Part shown: in pieces, positions 1 to 9,435 of the stretch
Layout: every line of letters starts with the position of its first letter
How positions within the stretch are numbered: position 1 is the first letter of the stretch
Origin: Rhodopirellula sp.
Lineage (GTDB): Bacteria > Planctomycetota > Planctomycetia > Pirellulales > Pirellulaceae
DNA: 32,050 bases
NCBI GenBank assembly: GCA_024644085.1
Contig: JAHELS010000048.1
Coordinates: 1-32,050, forward strand
Direction of reading: 5' to 3'
Position numbers and translations under genes: made by a program
The notes under the pieces: model-generated
What the model saw: the letters and a program-made list of their open reading frames with translations, nothing else
What the model was told of the DNA's origin: nothing
The model's database searches: none

Positions 1-1367
1 TGCGACGCCCGCCGAGCGAGTTCCAGCCGGGCCTGTCGCGTGTACCAGTCATTCTTCGATTCATGGGCGGCCGCAAGTGATTCCTGCGACCACATTTTCA
101 AATCAGTGGTCGGCTCTTTCGTTGGCGATGCATCCTGGTGACGAATCTTGAAAACGCGTCCGCTGGTTCGGTGTACGCCGGTGTGCTCGTGACATTCGCC
201 AGCGTCGCTCCAATCGAGGACGAACACGGCGCCGTCGGGTCCACTCGACAATTCCATTCCTCGAAACCAGGTGTCGCCGGCGATAAAAAGATCGTCGCCG
301 TGTTGAGCCACATAACCGCTGCCTCGACGGACAAGATGCTCCTGGTTGGCGCGGCGTCCGTGAAAGTTCAGCGTGAAAAGATTGCCCCGGTATTGGTCCG
401 GCCAATTGTCGCCCTGGTATATCAGGGTTCCCGAATGCGCATGGCCTCCCCCGTACGAATTGGCGGCACCGTCACGCGACTTGGTCCAACTTTCACCGGT
501 GTCAAAGTGCCAATGATCGGCGTGAAAGTCGATCAACTCGTAAGTTCGGCGGTTCGGATCGAGCGTGAATGGACGTACGAAATGGGCGCCCGGGATCATG
601 TGCCACAGATGCCCGTTGACCGTGTTGGTGAAAAACAACTCGCCTACGTCATTCCAATCATGTCCCCACGGATTGGTTGTTCCCGTGGTCAGAACTTCGA
701 GGTCCCGCCGTGTCGGATGAAATCGCCAGATACCGCCTTCGAGCGCGAGTCGTCGATGATCGGGTGTTCCAGGCGTGCCGATACGACCGGGACAAGATCC
801 TCCACACCGTCCGTACAGCCAACCATCGGGACCGAATTGCAAGCCGTTTGCAAAGTTATGGTAATTCTGGTCCGCAACGGTGAACCCGTCGAGAATGACT
901 TCACCCGCGTTGTCGGGCACGTCGTCATGATCGCGGTCAGGGATGAATATCAATTTCGGCGGACACATCAACCAAACTCCATCATGTCCGACTTCGATAC
1001 CCGTCAACATCTGAACGTTGTCAGTGAAGACGGTTCGGTTCTCGAAACGGTCGCCACGCGTGGCATCCAGGATCACGACACGATCGCGCAGATCGAGCTG
1101 AAACTTCTGGTCCCGCTCGGCGTAGGTATAGTTCTCGGCAATCCACAATCGGCCGCGAGAATCCCAGGTCATTGCGATGGGATTCTGCACATCCGGCTCC
1201 GCGGCAAATGCGGTGACCTTGAAACCCTCGGGTAACTTCACTCCGGCAGCCGCCTCGTCAGCCGGCATCAGGGTGTCGTCGGAAACAGGCTCGGTGTTGA
1301 ACAGCTCCGGGAAATCGGCTCGAGCCGTTACCGCGAACAGGCAGACAAGAAGAATGGATCGCAGCAT
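1..1367 (-). CDS. PVC-type membrane-bound dehydrogenase, N-terminal part (cut by left edge)
   Basis: The frame is open from an ATG at 1365-1367 to the left edge with no stop, so only about the first 455 residues are visible. A signal peptide (MLRSILLVCLFAVTARA) is followed by a beta-propeller sugar-dehydrogenase-like domain. Family signatures are clear: LPEGFKVTAFAAEPDV near residue 45, a Cys-Gly-rich stretch YGRCGGSCPGRIG, then GPDGAVFVLDWSDAGECH and, close to the edge, KNDWYTRQARLELARRA. In full-length relatives this part is followed by HEAT-like repeats and a C-terminal c-type haem domain, which here would lie outside the window. The product is probably exported and membrane-associated; its substrate is unknown. 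It starts 32 bases after the DUF1501 stop, so it is likely the last visible gene of that operon. A 365-codon plus-strand frame at 138-1235 is only its antisense shadow. Confidence 0.88.
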   Translation of the reverse strand, partial: MLRSILLVCLFAVTARADFPELFNTEPVSDDTLMPADEAAAGVKLPEGFKVTAFAAEPDVQNPIAMTWDSRGRLWIAENYTYAERDQKFQLDLRDRVVILDATRGDRFENRTVFTDNVQMLTGIEVGHDGVWLMCPPKLIFIPDRDHDDVPDNAGEVILDGFTVADQNYHNFANGLQFGPDGWLYGRCGGSCPGRIGTPGTPDHRRLALEGGIWRFHPTRRDLEVLTTGTTNPWGHDWNDVGELFFTNTVNGHLWHMIPGAHFVRPFTLDPNRRTYELIDFHADHWHFDTGESWTKSRDGAANSYGGGHAHSGTLIYQGDNWPDQYRGNLFTLNFHGRRANQEHLVRRGSGYVAQHGDDLFIAGDTWFRGMELSSGPDGAVFVLDWSDAGECHEHTGVHRTSGRVFKIRHQDASPTKEPTTDLKMWSQESLAAAHESKNDWYTRQARLELARRAS

Positions 1368-1399
1368 GATGTTCGCGGCGCGCGGGGTGAGAGGTGTGT

Positions 1400-2857
1400 T
1401 CAGGCAAGAATTGGCTTGACCACGTTGCCAAAGACGTCCGTCAGCCGAAAGTCGCGTCCCTGGTAACGATAGATGAGCCGCTCGTGATCAATTCCCAGCA
1501 AATGCAGGATCGTTGCGTGCAAATCGTGAACGCTGACTCCGTTTTCGGCAACGTTAACGCTGTAATCATCGGTGCTGCCATAGTTGGTTCCACCTTTGAT
1601 GCCGCCTCCGGCAAGCCACATTGTGAAACAGCTCGGGTGATGATCGCGTCCGTAAACTTTGTCTGTCAGTTTGCCCTGTGAATAAATCGTGCGACCGAAC
1701 TCGCCACCCCAGATGATCAACGTGTCTTCAAGCATTCCCCGTTGCTTCAGATCGCGAATCAATGCTGCGGTTGCCTGGTCGGTGTCCATGCATTGCTTGG
1801 GGAGTGTATCGGGCACGTTGTTGTGTTGGTCCCACCCCTGGTGAAACAATTGAATGAATCGGACGCCGCGCTCGGCCAATCGACGGGCAATCAAACAGTT
1901 GTACGCGTACTTGCCTTGTTTTTTGACATCGTCACCGTACATGTCGAGCACGTGTGTGGGTTCATCGGAAAAATCGAGCAGATCGGGCACGGACATCTGC
2001 ATCCGGTAAGCCAATTCGTACTGGGCGATACGTGATTGAATTTCCGGATCGCCCGCCTCTACGTGCTTCAATTGGTTCATTTCGGCGAGCGAATCGAGCA
2101 TCGTGCGGCGCACTTGCCGCGACACGCCGGCGGGATCCGTGATGTCGAGGACTGGATCTCCCTGATTGCGAAATTTGACTCCCTGATGCTTCGAGGGCAG
2201 GAACCCGCTGCCCCAAAGCCGGTCATAAAGCGGTTGCCCCGCCTTGGCCGACCCTTTGCTGCTCATCGCAACGAACGCCGGCAGATTTTCGTTCTCGCTT
2301 CCGAGTCCATATCCGATCCACGATCCGATGCTTGGCCGTCCGGGAATTTGTGAACCGCTCTGCTGGAACGTGATCGCCGGATCATGGTTGATCGCATCGG
2401 TGTGCATCGAGCGAATGATGCACATCTCGTCGGCTTGTGTTGCGATCTGTGGCAACAATTCCGTGATCCAGGAACCCGCTTGGCCGTGTTGGGCGAACTT
2501 GAAGATGCTCGGCGCGACCGGAAAGCTTGTCTGTGCCGAACTCATCGTCGTCTTGCGATCATCCGGATAGACGCTTTTGGGGACCTCCTCACCGAACTTG
2601 TTTTTCAAGCCCGGTTTGTAATCGAACAAGTCCATTTGAGCAGGACCGCCCGATTGAAACAAATAAATGACGCGTTTTACCTTCGGACGATAGTGGGGAA
2701 GCGAAGGGAGTCCGCGATGCGCAGCTGCGGAGGTCGCCGAGCCCGCCATCGACTCGGCATCGCGTGCAAGCAGTGAAGCCAGGGAGATTGATCCGAGCAA
2801 CATCGATCGCCGGGTGAGCGGGCTTTGGTGTCTAGCGATTGGCAACGCGCCGTTCAT
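1400..2857 (-). CDS. DUF1501 domain-containing secreted protein
   Basis: This is a typical planctomycete DUF1501 protein of 485 residues, a family distantly related to alkaline phosphatases and sulfatases. The N-terminus carries a Tat-like signal (LTRRSMLLGSISLASLLA). Family landmarks are IYLFQSGGPAQMDLFDYKP near the start, WGGEFGRT and GRDHHPSCFTMWLAGGGIKGG in the last third, and DLHATILHLLGIDHERL followed by YRYQGRDFRLTD at the end. I chose the ATG at 2857, ten bases after the stop of the upstream cytochrome gene. An in-frame ATG at 2890 would overlap that gene and add 11 residues before the signal peptide. DUF1501 genes are regularly paired with DUF1549/DUF1553 genes in planctomycetes, as here. 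Enzymatic activity is not established for the family. Confidence 0.93.
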   Translation of the reverse strand: MNGALPIARHQSPLTRRSMLLGSISLASLLARDAESMAGSATSAAAHRGLPSLPHYRPKVKRVIYLFQSGGPAQMDLFDYKPGLKNKFGEEVPKSVYPDDRKTTMSSAQTSFPVAPSIFKFAQHGQAGSWITELLPQIATQADEMCIIRSMHTDAINHDPAITFQQSGSQIPGRPSIGSWIGYGLGSENENLPAFVAMSSKGSAKAGQPLYDRLWGSGFLPSKHQGVKFRNQGDPVLDITDPAGVSRQVRRTMLDSLAEMNQLKHVEAGDPEIQSRIAQYELAYRMQMSVPDLLDFSDEPTHVLDMYGDDVKKQGKYAYNCLIARRLAERGVRFIQLFHQGWDQHNNVPDTLPKQCMDTDQATAALIRDLKQRGMLEDTLIIWGGEFGRTIYSQGKLTDKVYGRDHHPSCFTMWLAGGGIKGGTNYGSTDDYSVNVAENGVSVHDLHATILHLLGIDHERLIYRYQGRDFRLTDVFGNVVKPILA

Positions 2858-2867
2858 CCTGTGATTC

Positions 2868-5180
2868 TCACTCTTTGGTAATCGTTTCATCGAGATTCAA
2901 TATTAGCGATGCGACCATCGTCATGGCGGCATGCTCGACGGGCGGAAGCGACTCATCGCGAGGTGTCTCACCAACGGACAATAACTTCGCGGCCTCTTTT
3001 GGATTCGCTTGAAATTGATTCAGAAAACCGTGGTATGCATTCATCAAAACGTCGAGTTCGGAGTCGTTCGGATACCTCGCGCATGTCATTCGAAGTCCAA
3101 AACGGATCCCCTCGGCAACGTCGCCGCCGGAGGTTCGCATCATTCGTTCCGCCATGAATCGCGCCGACTCGACGAACACGGTATTATTCATGAGTGTCAG
3201 CGCCTGCAGCGGCGTGTTGGTCGTTTCCGTCCGAACGATACAGACTTCGCGAGCCGCTGCGTTGAAATTCATCATCGTCGGCGGAGGTATGGTCCGACGC
3301 CAATAGGTGTAGAGGCTGCGGCGAAACAGATTCTCGCCCTTTTCCTGCTCGTACTTGTTGTTGGATATCGACGACCAGATCTTCGGCGGCATATACGGTT
3401 TTGTGGACGGACCGCCGACTTTTTCCACCAGCAATCCGCTAATCGCAAGCGCTTGATCGCGCAAAGTAAAAGCAGGCAAACGGACTCGCGGGCCGCGGGC
3501 AAGCAACTTGTTCGACGGATCAAGCCGAGCCGATTCACCCGATACCAGTGACGATTGTTGGTAGGTGGAACTTCGAACGATCAGTTTTCCGATCGCCTGC
3601 AGGTCCCACCCGGATCGAATCAATTCGCGAGCGAGCCAATCGAGCAATTCGGGATGCGAGGGTTGCGAGCCCTGCGACCCGAAGTTGTCCGAAGTTTCAA
3701 CGAGCCCGACGCCGAAGAATTGTTGCCACAGGCGGTTCACCGCGACCCGCGCCGTCAATGGATGTTCGGGGTGAAACAACCATTGCGCCAGCTCGAGACG
3801 ATTGCGTGGCACCTGGCCGGGGGACGTGCCACTCGCGAGTGATGCCGGTACCGCAGGCGTGACCGGACGGGTTTTGTCGGGCGAATTGTATTGTCCCCGC
3901 AGCAGAACGAATGTCTCGCGGGGCTGGTCGAGTTCATGCATCACCATGACGGTCGAAGGCGATCCGGCCTGTGGTCGTTTCAAGCCGTTGCCCTCGGTGT
4001 CGCGTGCGCGACGCAGTTTGACTGGCTCGGGGATAATCAGACGATCCTCGCGTGGTCCGAGGTCGGGCCAACTCTTGGGCACTTCGATAAACGGTGGGCT
4101 GTTGCCATTGTTTGGGCCGACACCCCATTCGGCGATATTGTTGAAGTAAGCGAAGAGTTGGTAGTACTCGGTCTGTGAAATCGGATCGTACTTGTGATCA
4201 TGACATCGGGCACAGCCAATGGTCAGACCGAGAAAGACCGTCCCGAAGGTGTCGACACGATCAACGACGTTTTCGGTGCGCCATTCTTCCGGAATGGATC
4301 CGTCTTCGGAGTTGATCCGATGATTTCTGCCGAAACCGGTTGCGATCTGTTGTCTCAATGTCGCGCCGGGGAACATGTCACCTGCAATCTGCTCGATGAC
4401 AAACTGGTCATAGGGCATGTTGTTGTTGAGTGCCTCGATCACCCAATCCCGCCAAACGTGTTGGTAGCGGTACCGATCATTCTGGTAGCCGTCGGTGTCG
4501 GCGTAACGCGACGCCTCGATCCAGGGCAAAGCCATGTGTTCGCCGTAACGAGGCGAGTTCATCAATCGATCAACCAGCGATTCGATCGCCATGTCGGGGT
4601 CGTCGGTAAGGAATTCTTCCACCTCACGGGGTGTTGGCGGCAGCCCGGTCAAATCGAGCGTGATGCGGCGAATCAGCGATTCGGGATTGGCGCGCGGTGA
4701 TGGAGCAAGCCCTTCCCGGCGAAGTCGATCGAGAACGAACTGATCGATCGGATTGGCGGACCAATCGTCATCGTCCAGGGACGGTGGGGCGCCCTTACGG
4801 GGTGGAACGAATGCCCAGTGCTCGTCAAAGTCGGCGCCCGAGCGGACCCATTGGATCAGCGTCGCACGATGTTCCTCACTCAGTTGCTTGCGAGAATGGG
4901 GCGGCGGCATCTGTTCGTCAGCGTCTTTCGACTTGATCCGTCGAACAAGCTCGCTGGCGTCGGGATCGCCGGGGGTAATCACGCTCATCGACGAATCGGC
5001 GAGATCCAACCGCAAGTCGGCTTCGAGCGTGGCCGCATCGGGGCCGTGACATTCGAAGCAATGCTCCGAAAGGATGGGGCGAATCTGTCGATTGAAATCA
5101 ACGCCCTCAGCGCCGGCCCAGCAGGGGATCCCGCCCACCGTCATAAGAACAACGAATCGAATCCAACGAAAAGCGAGCAC
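2868..5180 (-). CDS. PSD1-type cytochrome c, DUF1549 and DUF1553 protein
   Basis: With a GTG start at 5178-5180 the protein has 770 residues. It begins with a signal peptide ([16 protein letters not shown]), then a planctomycete cytochrome c domain with CxxCH haem motif at residues 41-45 (HCFECHGPD). DUF1549 follows (about 143-350; [20 protein letters not shown]), ending in a second haem-like motif [11 protein letters not shown] at 323-327. DUF1553 occupies about 455-765 ([50 protein letters not shown]). The open frame runs upstream to 5540, but those 120 residues are Arg/Pro-rich, precede the signal peptide and overlap the kinase stop, so I treat them as untranslated. Another possible start is ATG at 5144. 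It lacks the LamG-like insert seen in longer relatives. Role inferred: exported electron-transfer or polysaccharide-processing component together with the DUF1501 neighbour. Confidence 0.9.
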   Translation of the reverse strand: MLAFRWIRFVVLMTVGGIPCWAGAEGVDFNRQIRPILSEHCFECHGPDAATLEADLRLDLADSSMSVITPGDPDASELVRRIKSKDADEQMPPPHSRKQLSEEHRATLIQWVRSGADFDEHWAFVPPRKGAPPSLDDDDWSANPIDQFVLDRLRREGLAPSPRANPESLIRRITLDLTGLPPTPREVEEFLTDDPDMAIESLVDRLMNSPRYGEHMALPWIEASRYADTDGYQNDRYRYQHVWRDWVIEALNNNMPYDQFVIEQIAGDMFPGATLRQQIATGFGRNHRINSEDGSIPEEWRTENVVDRVDTFGTVFLGLTIGCARCHDHKYDPISQTEYYQLFAYFNNIAEWGVGPNNGNSPPFIEVPKSWPDLGPREDRLIIPEPVKLRRARDTEGNGLKRPQAGSPSTVMVMHELDQPRETFVLLRGQYNSPDKTRPVTPAVPASLASGTSPGQVPRNRLELAQWLFHPEHPLTARVAVNRLWQQFFGVGLVETSDNFGSQGSQPSHPELLDWLARELIRSGWDLQAIGKLIVRSSTYQQSSLVSGESARLDPSNKLLARGPRVRLPAFTLRDQALAISGLLVEKVGGPSTKPYMPPKIWSSISNNKYEQEKGENLFRRSLYTYWRRTIPPPTMMNFNAAAREVCIVRTETTNTPLQALTLMNNTVFVESARFMAERMMRTSGGDVAEGIRFGLRMTCARYPNDSELDVLMNAYHGFLNQFQANPKEAAKLLSVGETPRDESLPPVEHAAMTMVASLILNLDETITKE

Positions 5181-5502
5181 GCGGGGTCGGGGGATCGAGG
5201 CAGGAAGAACACCGAGCGCAACTGGAAAACTTCGGTCACAGAATAGGGGCTCGATAGGAAGCAGTGTAGCCGCTTTCGTGGAATCGTGCCTGTGATTTTC
5301 CGGATACCTATGACGTGCGATCCGTAACCACCCGCTCAGTAGGGTCATTCGCCGCATGGCGAGCCCGGCCAGCACATTAAATGCACGCGGCGGCCTGATC
5401 GCGATTGTGGCTCGAACTTCGCACGCGATTAAAAAGCGAGCGGTCCAACTGAATGAGCCAGCGTAGTCGATTGCTGCGACATTTTTCCTGGGTGGCAGCC
5501 GT
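5181..5502. other. 322-base intergenic region upstream of the cytochrome/DUF1549 gene
   Basis: This gap separates the kinase stop from the chosen start of the PSD1-type cytochrome gene. It should hold the promoter of the cytochrome-DUF1501-dehydrogenase operon, but I found no convincing -35/-10 pair, hairpin followed by T residues, or RNA gene. The minus-strand frame of the cytochrome gene stays open through it without recognisable protein sequence. Confidence 0.5.
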
Positions 5503-8500
5503 CTAATGCGATTGCCGGGTTTCGACCTCGAACAATTCATCGAACTCGCGACTGAATCGCAGAGCTTTCCAACGCTGCTGCCATTCCGATGATTTCAGTT
5601 TTGCCACCCCGCCTTCGGGAAGCACGCGGCGTCCGGCGATCAACTCGCCCAAACGCAACTGCGTCTCGTCATCCAGAGGTTTAGTTTCGAGAAACGACTT
5701 GAGATTCAACACATACATACTCCACTGACCGCTGATGACCGCCGAATTCGCCGCTGGAGTTACCACCAGGCTGTAGGCTTTCCGATCAACGCTTAGCGAT
5801 GGAGCCAATGGCTTACCTGAGTGGCGGTCCCATGTTCGAATCTTACCGTCGCGACAGGTTGTCATGATCCAATCACTGTTTTTGACGAAAGCGACATCAA
5901 AGACTTCGTCGGCGTGTTCTAAATCAGGCGAGGCAATCCTGCTGTTGCGCCAATCCCACACGCGAGCAGTCTTGTCGCGACCGGCGGTGAGGAGCAACGA
6001 TTCATCGGAGTTCAGCTGCGCCGTAAAGACCCAATCGGGGTGTGGTAACGGATCAACAACGTTCTTTCCGTCCGAGAGGTTCACGATGCGCACCTGATTG
6101 TCCGCACCGCACACCACCATCACGTCGCTGTCGCGAGAAAAAACGACGTCGCTGGCCCAAGACTTTGTCTCCAGCGAATAGCGTTCTTTCCACTGGCCGA
6201 CGTCCCAAACTTTCACGCTGTTTCCGAGACCCCACGTGACAAGACTCTCGCCGTCTTTTGTAAATCTGAGGTAGCCGCGTATCAAGAATCCGGGGCGATA
6301 GATGCCTTCGTGCATCATCGTCCGCTCGATTTCGCCACTGCCGGTGTTGATGATCAACAACTGCCCGCCGGCGCACAACGCGGCGGCGAGTGGACGAGTC
6401 GGATGCATCGCACCGGCAATCGGCTCGGATGGCGTTTGGATCGGATCGAACAATCGAGTTCCCGATGCCCGGTCCCACAACTCGATCAATCCCGGCTGTC
6501 CGCGCATGGTGCTGGTTCGTTCCGAGGTGTTCGCTAACTCGGATGCGGTTTCCTTTGACGACAACCCCATGACTTTGCTGCCATCGAAGGACAAGGCGGT
6601 CGCATTCAAGATGCCGGACGCCTCGATGTGGCTGGCGATGTCCTGACCCGTTGTTGTATCGAAGATGTGTACTGTTCGTGATGTTCGCTTGGAGTTCCAT
6701 GTTGCTGGCGATACGTAGCGTCCATCGTTGCTGGCTTGCAGAAACGCATCCTGCCAACTAAACGGTCGCTGCATGACTAGCTCTGTGAGATTCTTGTAGC
6801 GCCAAAGCTTTACGACGCCGTTGTTCTGGCACGTGGCGAAGGTGTCAACGTTGGGGGAAAACGCCACCACGCGAATTTCGTCTTCGTGTTTGATTATCGG
6901 CGAATGGGGCTGACCGGACGGAAGCTGCCATAGCCGTGCGGTACGATCCAAGCTGCCCGACACAAGGACGTCACCATCTCGGTGGAATGCGAGCGAAGTC
7001 ATGATGTTTGTGTGCGGCATTAACTTGCCGACACGTTGCCGCGTGCTGATGTCCCACGCCGCGGCACCTCGATTCGTTCCCACGATCATGTGCTTGTAAT
7101 CGGGACTGACCGAATACAAATTGACAAAAGCCTTGTTCTCAGTGAACGTCGCGAATTCGCGAATCAAGAATTCAGCGATTTGTTCACCATCGTCGGTACC
7201 GTACCACTGCGTCGCTTCCGACCGATTCCGTGCCAGCGTCATGACTGCCGAGTCATCATCCACAAAAACCGGTGATAATGGTGCGTCGGCATAGATCGGT
7301 CCAATATTGGGAATGGCTGGAAACTTGGGTTGAGGGTCGTCGCCAAGCGGCAGACTGTAGACGCGCGTCGAGCCATCGGAACAGGAAGCCGCAAGCATTT
7401 GCCCATCGGACGAGAACGCAAGCCTTTTTGTCTTCGCGGGCTGCTTCAATACCGATTCGGTCATTTCATGCCTCACGCAGTCCCACAATCGCACAACGTT
7501 CGTCTCGTCGTCGTGAACGCCTACCGCTAGCCACCGTACGTCAGGACTAAATGCCAGGCACTCAACGAGCCCCGGCAGTTCTGCGCCTGCGACCGATTCC
7601 CAGTCACCGACTCGATTGATCTCGATACCGTGATCGAAGCCTTGGACCAGCCATTTGCCATCCGGACTCCAGGCGGCCGCATTCGCGTGATCGTTCAGTG
7701 CGTCCGCAGTGACGCGATTGTTTTCGTCAAGATTCCACAGATAGGAATCAAAGTCCAAGGCGAGTGCTATCAAGTATCGCCCGCTCGGATCAAATTCCAA
7801 ATGTTTGATCCATTCGCCCGGATGCTCGATGACCCGAGTAGCGATTGGCGTCTGACGCATCCAAGCGTGAAAACGCATCTGGTTGGTCCGTCGCCGGATC
7901 GGATCACTGCGGCTACGCTCTACCGCGTTGGCAAACCAAAGTACCGCCTGCGCTGGGTCGCCTTCACGCGCCGACGACAACCCCGTGAAAGTAAACATGT
8001 CGGCCAGTCGCAGTTCGACCTCCTCAGCTAACTGCTCGGCTTCGATCTCTTTTTCTTTGGCAACGTGAGCTGATTCGCTCTCTTTTTTTGCCAGCGAGCG
8101 AAAGCTAATCGCCGCGATGGAGGAACCGGCCGCGCCAACAAATAGCATCGACGCCACGAGAAACAGCAAACTGGCCACAGTCCGATTGCGACGGCACCAG
8201 CGCCACATGCGTTCCGCGTAGTGAATTCGGCGTGCGAGGATCGGTTCCCCGCTTAACCACCGCTCAAGATCCGTTGCTAATTCGGCGGCGCTAGCGTATC
8301 GATCCGCGGGAGCTTTGCTGAGCGTCTTTTCACAAATCGCCTCCAGGTCGGCTGGGATATCTGGTACGAACTTGCTTAATGGTTCGGGTTCATCGTCGCC
8401 AGCGACACGCATGATGATGTGATGCATGCTGCCGGTGAATGGTGTCTGATTCGTGAGCAGCTGGTAAAAGACAGCTCCCAGGCTGTATTGATCACTATGC

Positions 8501-9276
8501 GGACCGGTTGCCTTTAGATCGCCCCGGGCTTGTTCAGGCGCCATGTATGCCGGCGTACCCACGATGCTACCGTCAATCGTCATGTCGTCGTCGTCGCTCT
8601 GTACTTTTGCCAGACCAAAGTCCATGAGCTCCGGCCGGCCGGCTCGGGTGACCATGATGTTGTTCGGCTTGATGTCGCGATGAACGATGCTCTCGGAATG
8701 GGCATAGGCGAGTGCATCGGCCAGCTCTCGCACCCAAGTCGCAGCCTGATACTGATCAAAGTCGCCTTTCTTGATGTGCTGGGAGAGTGGCATCCCATCC
8801 ACTAACTCAGTCGCGATGTAATAATCGTCTCCAGCTTTTCCACACTCGAACGTCGCTACGATGTTCGGATGCCGGAGTCGGGCCGCTGCCTTGGCTTCGC
8901 GCAAAAACCGCTCCACCAGATTGACCTCGTCAGGCGGAAACCGCGGAACCTTTAGCGCAACCTCTCGATCCAGCACTGGATCGTATGCTCGATAGACCCG
9001 ACCGAACGCGCCGTAACCTAACGTTGACCGAAGCTCGAATCGGCCGATCGCCTTCATCGGTGGTTTGGCAGGGCCAGATTCGGGGTCCTGCCGGATTGTG
9101 CCTGCCGCAGAATCGACCGTGACATCATCGAATTGATCCGTACCAACGGAGGACTTGCGCTCTATTGTCGGCGACAACCGACTGCAATCTTCGCACACCT
9201 GAATATCGGATTCAGGTTCGACGCTCTCGAAATCCTTGCCACAAGAATCACATTTCCTGTCGTATGTCGCAGGCAT
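5503..9276 (-). CDS. Ser/Thr protein kinase with N-terminal zinc ribbon and WD40 propellers
   Basis: The protein has 1257 residues from the ATG at 9276; a TTG at 9312 is in frame but adds only 12 basic residues. A small Cys4 zinc ribbon opens it (C9, C12, C28, C31). The Hanks-type kinase domain spans about 80-345 and looks active: glycine loop GYGAFGRV, Lys109 in VALKV, Glu127, HRDIKPNN with Asp201, DFG at 219-221, and APE at 246-248. One transmembrane helix lies at about 367-390, followed by a short acidic coiled stretch, then some 14-16 WD40-like repeats from about 490 to 1210 (for example TARLWQLPSG and TARVWDWRNS), enough for two propellers. The kinase side should be cytoplasmic and the propellers on the other side of the membrane. 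Stop and next gene on the same strand are 322 bases apart. Substrates cannot be read from sequence. Confidence 0.95.
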   Translation of the reverse strand: MPATYDRKCDSCGKDFESVEPESDIQVCEDCSRLSPTIERKSSVGTDQFDDVTVDSAAGTIRQDPESGPAKPPMKAIGRFELRSTLGYGAFGRVYRAYDPVLDREVALKVPRFPPDEVNLVERFLREAKAAARLRHPNIVATFECGKAGDDYYIATELVDGMPLSQHIKKGDFDQYQAATWVRELADALAYAHSESIVHRDIKPNNIMVTRAGRPELMDFGLAKVQSDDDDMTIDGSIVGTPAYMAPEQARGDLKATGPHSDQYSLGAVFYQLLTNQTPFTGSMHHIIMRVAGDDEPEPLSKFVPDIPADLEAICEKTLSKAPADRYASAAELATDLERWLSGEPILARRIHYAERMWRWCRRNRTVASLLFLVASMLFVGAAGSSIAAISFRSLAKKESESAHVAKEKEIEAEQLAEEVELRLADMFTFTGLSSAREGDPAQAVLWFANAVERSRSDPIRRRTNQMRFHAWMRQTPIATRVIEHPGEWIKHLEFDPSGRYLIALALDFDSYLWNLDENNRVTADALNDHANAAAWSPDGKWLVQGFDHGIEINRVGDWESVAGAELPGLVECLAFSPDVRWLAVGVHDDETNVVRLWDCVRHEMTESVLKQPAKTKRLAFSSDGQMLAASCSDGSTRVYSLPLGDDPQPKFPAIPNIGPIYADAPLSPVFVDDDSAVMTLARNRSEATQWYGTDDGEQIAEFLIREFATFTENKAFVNLYSVSPDYKHMIVGTNRGAAAWDISTRQRVGKLMPHTNIMTSLAFHRDGDVLVSGSLDRTARLWQLPSGQPHSPIIKHEDEIRVVAFSPNVDTFATCQNNGVVKLWRYKNLTELVMQRPFSWQDAFLQASNDGRYVSPATWNSKRTSRTVHIFDTTTGQDIASHIEASGILNATALSFDGSKVMGLSSKETASELANTSERTSTMRGQPGLIELWDRASGTRLFDPIQTPSEPIAGAMHPTRPLAAALCAGGQLLIINTGSGEIERTMMHEGIYRPGFLIRGYLRFTKDGESLVTWGLGNSVKVWDVGQWKERYSLETKSWASDVVFSRDSDVMVVCGADNQVRIVNLSDGKNVVDPLPHPDWVFTAQLNSDESLLLTAGRDKTARVWDWRNSRIASPDLEHADEVFDVAFVKNSDWIMTTCRDGKIRTWDRHSGKPLAPSLSVDRKAYSLVVTPAANSAVISGQWSMYVLNLKSFLETKPLDDETQLRLGELIAGRRVLPEGGVAKLKSSEWQQRWKALRFSREFDELFEVETRQSH

Positions 9277-9435
9277 CAGTAGATCAACGCTCCAACGATG
9301 TCTTCGACGCAATACGGCGCGACTTGAATCATCTGTATACGTACCTCCCGATCCCGTGGTGAAGGTTGCAAAATATCACGCCAAAGCACCAATTGCCACG
9401 GCGCGGGCGTGCGTGGGGGGCGGCGACCTTGAATT

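Noticed and set aside
138-1235. Long plus-strand open frame of 365 codons
   Set aside because: It lies antisense to the PVC-type dehydrogenase, whose minus-strand frame shows a signal peptide and clear family motifs; the plus-strand translation has no recognisable domain.
5181-5540. 120-residue N-terminal extension of the cytochrome/DUF1549 protein
   Set aside because: It precedes an obvious signal peptide, overlaps the kinase stop, and is Arg/Pro-rich with no family similarity.
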